DNA from: Actinomycetota bacterium
GTDB lineage: Bacteria > Actinomycetota > Actinomycetes > S36-B12
Assembly: GCA_016870515.1 (NCBI GenBank)
Contig: VGBL01000019.1
Location: 1 to 39,106, forward strand
DNA length: 39,106 bases
Reading direction: 5' to 3'
Under the pieces are notes generated by a model, which was not told the DNA's origin, did not search any database, and worked only from the letters and a program-made list of their open reading frames with translations. Shown one piece after another: positions 33,335-39,106 of the stretch; position 1 is the first letter of the stretch, and each line of letters opens with the position of its first letter. The position numbers and the translations under genes were made by a program.

Positions 33335-34249
33335 ATGGCTGATTCTGGGGCCCACCGCGACGGTGAAGCCGCCGCAATTGGGCTTATCCGCGAGCCCGTG
33401 ACGCGTCAGCGTCACGGGCTCGCGGAGTCCTTGGAGGCCGCGAGCCTAAAGGTCCCCTTCCGTGTGAAGGTGGCCCTCGTCTGGGCCGTGATCTTCGTCC
33501 TGCTGGCGTTCGCCTTCTTCCAGAGCGGCTTCGATATCGCGTGGATGATCGACAAGGCCCCGGCCATCGTCAAGGGCGTCTGGGTCACGATCCTCTTCTC
33601 TGTCATCGCCATCACGCTGGCGATGTTGCTGGCGCTGCTCGGTGCCTTGGGGCGCATCTCCAAAAACCCGATCGCCTATGGCGTGAGTGGCTTCTACACA
33701 TCCTTCTTCCGCGGCACGCCGCTGATCGTGCAGCTGTTCCTGTGGTACCTCGCGCTCCCTCAGCTCGCCATCGGCCTGCTGCCCGAGCCCTATGCGGCGT
33801 GGTTCATCTGGCCCGCGGCCGTGGCCGGTGTCGTGGGCATCGCCTTTAACTATGGCGCCTATATGACCGAGATCTTCCGCTCGGGCATCGAGGCGGTCCC
33901 GCACGGTCAGACCGAGGCCGCCGAAGCCCTAGGCATGTCCTACCGCCAGCGGATGTGGCGCGTCGTCTTGCCCCAGGCCGCACGCATCGTCACCCCGCCG
34001 ACCGGCAATGAGTTCATCGCGATGATCAAGGACACCGCACTCATCGGCCTGCTCGGCACAACCATCCTTTGGGCCGATCCCTTCCGGGTGGCCCAGCTCA
34101 CCGGCAAGGCGGACTTCCGCAACCTCGAGGCCCTGATCATCGCCGCCATCGTCTACTGGGGTCTGACCGCTATCTTCTCCTTCTTCCAGCGCAAGCTCGA
34201 GGCGCGCATGAGCAGGGGCTACGTGCGTACGGCGGTGAAGGCGTCGTGA
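33335..34249 (+). CDS. Polar amino-acid ABC transporter permease
   Basis: A 304-residue HisM/GlnP-type permease. The N-terminal 45 residues are hydrophilic, then four to five helices follow, including [23 protein letters not shown] and the motif [19 protein letters not shown]. The coupling loop is [25 protein letters not shown]. The start is uncertain. ATG at 33335 is only 6 bases after the previous stop and lacks a Shine-Dalgarno; GTG at 33399 or 33464 would leave the hairpin partly or wholly in the leader. The stop overlaps the ATPase start (GTGA). Confidence 0.92.
   Translation: MADSGAHRDGEAAAIGLIREPVTRQRHGLAESLEAASLKVPFRVKVALVWAVIFVLLAFAFFQSGFDIAWMIDKAPAIVKGVWVTILFSVIAITLAMLLALLGALGRISKNPIAYGVSGFYTSFFRGTPLIVQLFLWYLALPQLAIGLLPEPYAAWFIWPAAVAGVVGIAFNYGAYMTEIFRSGIEAVPHGQTEAAEALGMSYRQRMWRVVLPQAARIVTPPTGNEFIAMIKDTALIGLLGTTILWADPFRVAQLTGKADFRNLEALIIAAIVYWGLTAIFSFFQRKLEARMSRGYVRTAVKAS
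33391..33422 (+). promoter_or_regulatory. Perfect 14-bp hairpin between binding protein and permease
   Basis: CGAGCCCGTGACGC (33391-33404) and its exact complement (33409-33422) flank a 4-base loop, 62 bases after the binding-protein stop and without a T-run. It lies in the apparent first codons of the permease frame. It could stabilise the upstream mRNA or attenuate transcription, giving more binding protein than permease. Confidence 0.65.
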
Positions 34250-35001
34250 GCGAGCCCGTCGTCAGCGTCCGCAACCTCCACAAGTCGTTTGGCAACCTCG
34301 AGGTCCTCAAGGGCATCGACATCGATGTCAACGCGGGCGAGGTCGTGGTGGTGTTCGGCCGGTCCGGCTCGGGCAAGAGCACCTTCCTGCGCTGCATCAA
34401 CTTCCTCGAGGAGCCCACGCAGGGTGAGATCGATGTTGCGGGCATATCGGTGGTGGCCGGGCCGCCCACCCGCCACCGCCGCAAGCAGATCCGCCACCTG
34501 CGCATGCGCTGCGGCATGGTCTTCCAGCAGTTCAACCTCTTCCCGCACATGACGGTGATCGACAACGTCATGGAGGCTCCACTGAAGGTGGGCAAGGAGT
34601 CCCAGAAGGAGGTGCGGGAGCGGGCCATGGCCCTCCTGGCCGATGTGGGCATGGTCGACAAGGCCGATGAGCACCCCATTCGCCTGTCCGGCGGCCAGCA
34701 GCAGCGCGTCGCCATCGCGCGCGCACTGGCGATGAGGCCCCAGGTCATGCTCTTCGACGAGCCCACGTCGGCCCTCGATCCGGAGTTGATCCACGAGGTG
34801 CTGGCGGTCATGCGGCGCCTGGCCGAGGATCACTCCATGACGATGATCGTCGTGACGCATGAGATGGGATTCGCTCGCGAGGTTGGCACCCACATGTGCT
34901 TCTTCCACGAGGGAGTCATCCTCGAGCAGGGCACGCCTGCCGAGATGTTCGCGTCACCGCAGCGCCCGGAGACCAAGAAGTTCCTCGACGCGGTGATCTG
35001 A
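34246..35001 (+). CDS. Polar amino-acid ABC transporter ATPase
   Basis: A 251-residue GlnQ/HisP-type ATPase. Walker A is GRSGSGKST (Arg in place of the common Pro), the Q-loop [13 protein letters not shown], the signature [15 protein letters not shown], Walker [16 protein letters not shown] and the switch His is in [12 protein letters not shown]. The GTG start overlaps the permease stop. The next gene starts 1 base after its stop, so the repeat protein that follows is probably made with this transporter. Confidence 0.95.
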   Translation: MSEPVVSVRNLHKSFGNLEVLKGIDIDVNAGEVVVVFGRSGSGKSTFLRCINFLEEPTQGEIDVAGISVVAGPPTRHRRKQIRHLRMRCGMVFQQFNLFPHMTVIDNVMEAPLKVGKESQKEVRERAMALLADVGMVDKADEHPIRLSGGQQQRVAIARALAMRPQVMLFDEPTSALDPELIHEVLAVMRRLAEDHSMTMIVVTHEMGFAREVGTHMCFFHEGVILEQGTPAEMFASPQRPETKKFLDAVI

Positions 35002-35002
35002 C

Positions 35003-35236
35003 GTGGCGTCGAAGTGGAGCATCGGCTCCGACAACTCGTTCCTGTCGATCTACTCGAAGAACTCGACCCTCTCGATCGGCTGTGTGGGATCGGTCCTGTC
35101 GGTGGGCTCGATTGGGTCCGCCCTGTCGGTCCTGTCGGTGGGCTCCTGCCTGAGCGCCGGCTCCCTGATGTCCTCGATGTCCTGGCTATCGGTCATGTCC
35201 CACCGCGGACGTCGCTCCGTCGGCTCCGCGTCCTGA
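35003..35236 (+). CDS. Small protein with serine at every third residue
   Basis: A 77-residue protein starting with GTG 1 base after the ATPase stop. From residue 3 to 66 every third residue is Ser (21 of 22; Cys27 is the exception), giving a repeated triplet hydrophobic-Gly/Leu-Ser such as IGS, VLS, VGS, ALS. The first positions are mostly Ile, Val, Phe or Ala and the second Gly, Leu or Met. The last residues are basic (HRGRRSVG). It has no signal peptide and no catalytic motif. A solenoid fold (hexapeptide left-handed beta-helix or polyproline-like) would place all Ser on one face; this is inference. I do not recognise a characterised family. The strict periodicity argues for selection on the protein. 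Confidence 0.7.
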   Translation: MASKWSIGSDNSFLSIYSKNSTLSIGCVGSVLSVGSIGSALSVLSVGSCLSAGSLMSSMSWLSVMSHRGRRSVGSAS

Positions 35237-35309
35237 CCGGTCAGCGCCTGAGCCGTCGCGTCCGATCTCGCGCTGACTGAGCCACCCTGGTGGTGACCGG
35301 GAGGTGGCG

Positions 35310-35642
35310 ATGGCGGGGGTCACGACCGCTCCCGGCCTCTCCGCTCGCGAAGCCGCCGACCGCCTGGCGCGCGACGGGCCCCATGAACCGCCGGCCGAGC
35401 GCCCACGCGGGCTGCTGCGGCTGACCTGGTCGGTGCTCCGCGAGCCGATGATCCTGCTGCTCGCGGCCTTCGCCATGCTGGTCTTGTTGATCGGCGTACC
35501 TCTTGTGCGGGATGCGCTCGTGCTCGCTGCCCTCACGCTCCTCGAGTGGGCCCGGGCCAGGTCTGGGTCGCGTGCTTGGAGGTCTAGCGGTGGCGCAGGC
35601 GCCGGGGAACCTGAACAGGCTCGCTGGCGTCCCCTTCGCTAG
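35310..35642 (+). pseudogene. N-terminal fragment of a P-type cation ATPase
   Basis: The first 75 or so residues match the cation-transporting P-type ATPase N-terminal domain and the first membrane hairpin (LSAREAADRLARDGPHEPP, then LREPMILLLAAFAMLVLLIG and VRDALVLAALTLL). An unrelated Arg/Gly/Ser-rich tail ends the frame at 110 residues. The phosphorylation and nucleotide domains, about 700 residues, are missing. A good GGGAGG precedes the ATG. It is probably a decayed remnant left by deletion; a short functional membrane protein is possible but less likely. Confidence 0.7.
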
Positions 35643-35645
35643 GGT
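35640..35645 (+). promoter_or_regulatory. Possible -10 box of the VKOR gene
   Basis: TAGGGT begins with the stop codon of the ATPase fragment. A leader with AGGAGGAG (35662-35669) then leads to the GTG at 35673. Confidence 0.4.
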
Positions 35646-35672
35646 CAAGAGGCCGTGAATGAGGAGGAGTCC

Positions 35673-36305
35673 GTGACGACCGACGCCGTCGCTGCAGACG
35701 AAGAGGCAGGCGACCGGATTCCCCGGGCTCGCAATGCCCGCCATCGCGGTGCCTACGTGGAGATGCTCGTCTCCAGCGTGCTGGGCCTCATCGCGGCCCT
35801 CGTGCTGTCGGTCGACGCGATCATGCTCGCGGCCGACCCCAACGCCGCTCTCTCCTGCAACGTCTCCGAGACCATCTCCTGCGCCAAGGTCGGTATCACC
35901 TGGCAGGCCAACCTCCTGGGCTGGCCCAACGCTTTCCTCGGTCTAATCGCCGAGCCCGTTGTCATCACGGTTGCTGTCGCCGGTCTGGGCGGCGTGCGCT
36001 TCCCGCGGTGGTTTATGAACACCGCGATGGTGTTCTACTCGGTCGGCCTGGTCTTCGCCTACTGGCTCTTCTACGAGGCCTACTTCGTCATCGGTGCCCT
36101 GTGCCCCTGGTGCCTCCTGGTGACCGTGACCACGACGACCGTCTTCATGAGCCTAATGCGGGTCAACCTGGCCGACAACACCTTCCGGCTATCGGAGCGC
36201 GCCTTCGACCGCGTGCAATTCCTCTTGCGCATCGGTGCCGATGTCTGGCTGACGATCCTGCTCATTGCGGTCATGGCCGCGATGGTCATCTCCCGCTACC
36301 TCTAG
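35673..36305 (+). CDS. Vitamin K epoxide reductase (VKOR) family membrane protein
   Basis: A 210-residue membrane oxidoreductase with four to five helices that re-oxidises a disulfide-forming partner (DsbA-like) using menaquinone. The active CxxC is ALCPWCLLV; the loop cysteine pair is in LSCNVSETISCAKVG. I chose GTG at 35673 because AGGAGG sits 5 bases upstream; a GTG at 35655 in the same frame is possible. No DsbA-like gene is adjacent in the window. The stop codon overlaps that of the convergent oxygenase gene by the 4-base CTAG. Confidence 0.9.
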   Translation: MTTDAVAADEEAGDRIPRARNARHRGAYVEMLVSSVLGLIAALVLSVDAIMLAADPNAALSCNVSETISCAKVGITWQANLLGWPNAFLGLIAEPVVITVAVAGLGGVRFPRWFMNTAMVFYSVGLVFAYWLFYEAYFVIGALCPWCLLVTVTTTTVFMSLMRVNLADNTFRLSERAFDRVQFLLRIGADVWLTILLIAVMAAMVISRYL

Positions 36306-37408
36306 GGTGCCGTCAGCGTCTCGGGATAGTGGGCGCGCACGAGGTCGGGGTAGCTGCGCACGTAGTAGTTCCACATCTGCTCGCCGAACACAGAGACTGA
36401 AGTGCCTGCTAGGCCTTTCTCGCCATCGAGCAGTTGCTCGCGACGCGCCATGAAGCCAGCCTCCCGGTGCCTGGGGCTGGCCTCGACCGCCGCGACGAAC
36501 TCCTCATCGAGGACGAGGGGCGCCAGACTCGCTCGCAGGTCGGGGCCGTGGAAGTAGGCCGACGAGTAGCGCTGCGCAGGGGAGACGACGCGGTGGTTGG
36601 TGGCCACGAGGTAGTTGCCCGTCATCGACTGCAGCATCTCGCCGAGGTTGACCACGAAGGCATCGTCTCGGGGCGGTACATCGATCCACTCGCCGCTTTG
36701 GTTTTCGACCTGCAGGCCGCCGACACCGTGCTGCATAAGCAGGGTGAGGAAGCCAGCGTCGTGATGGCCGTTGACCCCCGCCTGACCCGCCGGAGTGGGC
36801 GGGTAGGAGATGAGCTTCATGAACGACAGCGGCCGCTCGCCGAACCTCGCGGTGAATGTCTCCGGAGCCAGGCCGAGGCCCACCGCAAGCACGGACATGA
36901 CCTCGTTGGCGAGCGTCGACAGCGCGGCGAAGTAGTCGGTGACGACATCCTGGAAGCCCGGGAGGATCTCCTCGGGGAGCCACTGGTTGGGTCCGTCGAG
37001 GCGAAGGTAGGGCGGCTGCACGTCAGCATCGCGCGCGGGGTGCTCGGATGACAGGTCGATCTGCTCGCGGTAGTCGACGCGGTTGTTGGTGAGTTCGGCC
37101 CCGATCGCCTCCCAGCCCCGGAAGTGTCGCGAGTTCGCCTTGGCCATGAGCGCCTTGGTCTCGACCGGCAGCGCGAAGAAGTCCTTGAGGGCGGCAAAGT
37201 AGCGATCGATGAGCCCCTGATCGATCCCGTGGTCGACGAGCAGGAAGAACCCCACCTCGTGGCAGGCCCGGACGAGCGAGTCGGCGACCTCCTGGCGCTC
37301 GGCGTCCGATCCACTCCATGAGCGCAGGGAGACCACGGGGATCTGCGTGAACCCCGGATGATGCCTAGTCGGCGATGCGGTCACGGCACGACCGTATCCG
37401 GCCCCCAT
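36302..37408 (-). CDS. 2-oxoglutarate/Fe(II)-dependent oxygenase (isopenicillin-N-synthase family)
   Basis: A 368-residue soluble non-haem iron oxygenase. The DIOX N-terminal domain starts with IPVVSLRSWSG and contains CHEVGFFLLVDHGID. The catalytic facial triad is His and Asp in NGHHDAGFLTLLMQ and His in VATNHRVVSP, with RYSSAYF supplying the Arg that binds 2-oxoglutarate. The substrate is unknown; relatives hydroxylate or ring-close amino-acid or flavonoid-like compounds. ATG at 37408 has GAGGG upstream. It is divergent from alkB across only about 75 bases, so they may share control. Confidence 0.9.
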   Translation of the reverse strand: MGAGYGRAVTASPTRHHPGFTQIPVVSLRSWSGSDAERQEVADSLVRACHEVGFFLLVDHGIDQGLIDRYFAALKDFFALPVETKALMAKANSRHFRGWEAIGAELTNNRVDYREQIDLSSEHPARDADVQPPYLRLDGPNQWLPEEILPGFQDVVTDYFAALSTLANEVMSVLAVGLGLAPETFTARFGERPLSFMKLISYPPTPAGQAGVNGHHDAGFLTLLMQHGVGGLQVENQSGEWIDVPPRDDAFVVNLGEMLQSMTGNYLVATNHRVVSPAQRYSSAYFHGPDLRASLAPLVLDEEFVAAVEASPRHREAGFMARREQLLDGEKGLAGTSVSVFGEQMWNYYVRSYPDLVRAHYPETLTAP

Positions 37409-37443
37409 AGGCCCTCACACACGAGGAGAAACTCGCCCGGCCC

Positions 37444-37473
37444 TTGACCGTGAGGTTTACATATCCCTACGAT
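37444..37473 (+). promoter_or_regulatory. Sigma-70-type promoter of alkB
   Basis: TTGACC (37444-37449), an 18-base spacer and TACGAT (37468-37473) form the best full promoter in the window. Ten bases from the end of the -10 is the ATG at 37483, so the mRNA would start at or within a few bases of it. Confidence 0.65.
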
Positions 37474-37482
37474 CTGTCAATT

Positions 37483-38880
37483 ATGAGGGCAGAGCAGGCC
37501 ACGTCCACCTGGCGGGACTCCAAGCGCTACCTGTGGGTGCTCGGCCTGACCATGCCGCTCCTGCCCTTCCTCGCCGTGGGTCTGCACGAGCTCACGGGCT
37601 GGGGCGTGTGGCTGTGGCTCGGCCCCATCGTCATCCTCGGGATGGTGCCGATCATCGACTGGATCGTCGGGCTTGACCCTGCCAACCCGCCCGACGCCGT
37701 CATCAAGTCGCTGGAGCAGGACCGCTACTACCGGTGGCTCACCTACCTTTTCCTCCCGCTGCAGTACGCCGGCTTCGCGCTCGCGTTCTGGTACATCGCG
37801 ACCGGCGACCTCACGCTGGTCAACAAGATTGGCCTCGCGGTCACCGTGGGATTCATCGGGGGCCTCGGCATCAACACCGCTCACGAGCTCGGCCACAAGA
37901 AGGAGTCCCACGAGCGCTGGCTGTCCAAGATCGCACTCGCGCAGTCGTGCTACGGCCACTTCTACATCGAGCACAACCGCGGTCACCATGTGCGCGTGGC
38001 CACGCCGGCGGATCCGGCGAGCTCGCGGGTGGGGGAGAGTTTCTACCGGTTCTGGCCGCGCACGGTCTTCGGCTCCCTAGCCAGCGCGTGGGAGTTGGAG
38101 TCGCGCCGCTACTCGCGGCGGGGTCAGCATCCCTTCCGCATCGGCAACGACGTCATCAATGCCCTCCTGATGACCGCTGCGCTGTGGGCGCTGATGGTGA
38201 TCTGGCTCGGCCCGGCCATCATGCCCTTCCTGCTGATCCAGGCCTTCATCGCGATCACGCTTTTGGAGGCGGTCAACTACCTGGAGCACTACGGCATGCT
38301 TCGCGAGATCGTGGGCGTGCCCGGCAAGGAGCGCTACGAGCGGGTGGAGCCCAGGCACAGTTGGAACTCCAACAACATCGCGACGAATGTGCTCCTCTAC
38401 CACCTGCAGCGTCACAGCGATCATCACGCGCATCCCACGCGCCGCTATCAGGCATTGCGCGATGAGAAGTCCGCCCCCGCGCTGCCCACCGGCTACGCCA
38501 GCATGATCCTTCTCGCTCTCGTGCCTCCGGCATGGAATCGCGTCATGGATCCGCGCGTGCTGGATCACTTCGATGGTGACATCTCGCGCGCCAACATCGC
38601 CCCCCACAAGCGGGAGCGCATCCTGCGGCGATACCCGGCTGCACCTGCCCGCGCCGAAACGACCGTGGCTGAATCACTTCCCGGTGCCGTGGCTGTGCTC
38701 ACCGGCGGCACGGTCGTCGCCACCTGCCCCGGGTGTGGCTACTCCTATGACGAGCGCCGCGGAGATCCGCGTGAGGGCTTCGCGGCGGGGACGGCGTTCG
38801 CCTCGATCCCCGACACCTGGTGCTGCCCGGACTGCGGCGTGCGCGATAAGGTCGACTTCCTCGTCGCGCACGTGGGGTGA
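37483..38880 (+). CDS. alkB: Alkane 1-monooxygenase AlkB fused to rubredoxin
   Basis: A 465-residue membrane di-iron hydroxylase for medium-chain alkanes, with its electron donor attached. Six helices are predicted. The histidine boxes are complete: HELGHK, EHNRGHH, LEHYG and LQRHSDHHA. A linker of about 40 residues (AAPARAETTVAE) joins a C-terminal rubredoxin with two iron-binding pairs, TCPGCGYSYDE and TWCCPDCGVRD. AlkB-rubredoxin fusions are known in actinobacteria such as Dietzia. The frame is open to a TTG at 37444, but that codon is the promoter's -35, so I take ATG at 37483. A TetR gene follows, overlapping the stop. Confidence 0.94.
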   Translation: MRAEQATSTWRDSKRYLWVLGLTMPLLPFLAVGLHELTGWGVWLWLGPIVILGMVPIIDWIVGLDPANPPDAVIKSLEQDRYYRWLTYLFLPLQYAGFALAFWYIATGDLTLVNKIGLAVTVGFIGGLGINTAHELGHKKESHERWLSKIALAQSCYGHFYIEHNRGHHVRVATPADPASSRVGESFYRFWPRTVFGSLASAWELESRRYSRRGQHPFRIGNDVINALLMTAALWALMVIWLGPAIMPFLLIQAFIAITLLEAVNYLEHYGMLREIVGVPGKERYERVEPRHSWNSNNIATNVLLYHLQRHSDHHAHPTRRYQALRDEKSAPALPTGYASMILLALVPPAWNRVMDPRVLDHFDGDISRANIAPHKRERILRRYPAAPARAETTVAESLPGAVAVLTGGTVVATCPGCGYSYDERRGDPREGFAAGTAFASIPDTWCCPDCGVRDKVDFLVAHVG

Positions 38881-39106
38881 GCGTGCCCGTCGCGCAGATG
38901 GCGACCGGTGAGCGGATTCTGGCCGCGGCCGCGGAGATGACCGCGGAACTCGGCTGGTCGGGAGTCACCATGGCCGCGCTCGCCGAGCGCGTGGGCGTGA
39001 GCCGACAGACGGTCTACAACGAGTGGGGCTCGCGTGATCGACTCGCTGAGGCGATGGTGCTCCGGGAGCTCGGCGCCTTCCTCGATGAGGTCGATGCCGG
39101 CTTCGA
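38877..39106 (+). CDS. TetR-family regulator (partial, N-terminal)
   Basis: The first 76 or so codons of a TetR repressor. The DNA-binding helix-turn-helix is VTMAALAERVGVSRQTVYNEWGSRDRLAEAM, preceded by GERILAAAAEMTAELGWSG. GTG at 38877 overlaps the alkB stop (GTGA), while GTG at 38883 is the alternative start. Its position right after alkB-rubredoxin resembles the alkane-responsive regulators of other actinobacterial alk clusters, so it probably controls alkB. The ligand-binding part lies beyond the window. Confidence 0.9.
   Translation, partial: MSVPVAQMATGERILAAAAEMTAELGWSGVTMAALAERVGVSRQTVYNEWGSRDRLAEAMVLRELGAFLDEVDAGF

Noticed and set aside
35003-35236. Treating the serine-triplet ORF as chance low complexity
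   Set aside because: Random GC-rich frames do not keep Ser at 21 of 22 third positions, and the other two positions are also constrained to hydrophobic and Gly/Leu, so I kept it as a gene.

Overview
The window is a high-GC, gene-dense stretch of an actinobacterial chromosome. The lineage evidence is a mec-cysO-cysM-murI-rph-rdgB block in the order known from Mycobacterium tuberculosis, a DinB-fold protein of the mycothiol-dependent isomerase type, an alkB-rubredoxin fusion, many GTG starts and many apparently leaderless promoters. An actinorhodopsin-type proton pump points to a sunlit aquatic actinobacterium, probably freshwater plankton; I cannot place it further. I see no insertion sequence, prophage, CRISPR array or rRNA. 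Two tRNA genes are present.

Layout. 1-1,145: the end of an unidentified gene, a bidirectional terminator and a rhodopsin on the minus strand. 1,146-7,885: CysO-dependent cysteine synthesis (mec, cysO, cysM), glutamate racemase, RNase PH, XTP/dITP pyrophosphatase, an NfeD/SPFH membrane pair and a Tat-exported multicopper oxidase. 7,886-11,023: tRNA-Leu, a peroxiredoxin with an internal deletion, and a Zn/Mn ABC importer. 11,116-13,521: a DUF3618-like protein, glucose-6-phosphate dehydrogenase, a decayed gene and tRNA-Lys. 13,575-20,424: EamA transporter, lipoprotein, flavin reductase, DinB-like protein, FMN L-lactate dehydrogenase, a sphingosine-phosphate-lyase-like PLP enzyme and an acyl-CoA synthetase. 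20,794-22,582: a secreted L,D-transpeptidase and a 42-residue protein.

22,675-32,247 (minus strand) is the most interesting region. Eight tightly packed genes run from an Orn/Lys/Arg-type decarboxylase through a complete polyamine-type ABC importer (PotA-PotB-PotC-PotD) to a YtcJ-like amidohydrolase and a divergent urease (fused UreAB plus UreC). None of the urease maturation genes lies in the window. The order suggests uptake and breakdown of a nitrogen-rich polyamine, guanidino or ureido compound. A polar amino-acid ABC transporter (SBP-permease-ATPase) is transcribed divergently from it.

34,999-39,106: directly after that transporter, with a 1-base gap, is a 77-residue protein with serine at every third position over about 64 residues. 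Then come a P-type ATPase fragment, a VKOR-family oxidoreductase, a 2-oxoglutarate/Fe(II) oxygenase, an AlkB alkane hydroxylase fused to rubredoxin and the start of a TetR regulator.

A recurring regulatory pattern is a TANNNT -10 box (TAGGGT, TAGGCT, TAGTGT and relatives) ending 6-8 bases before a start codon, often with no Shine-Dalgarno. Several of these boxes use the TAG stop codon of the upstream gene as their first three bases.
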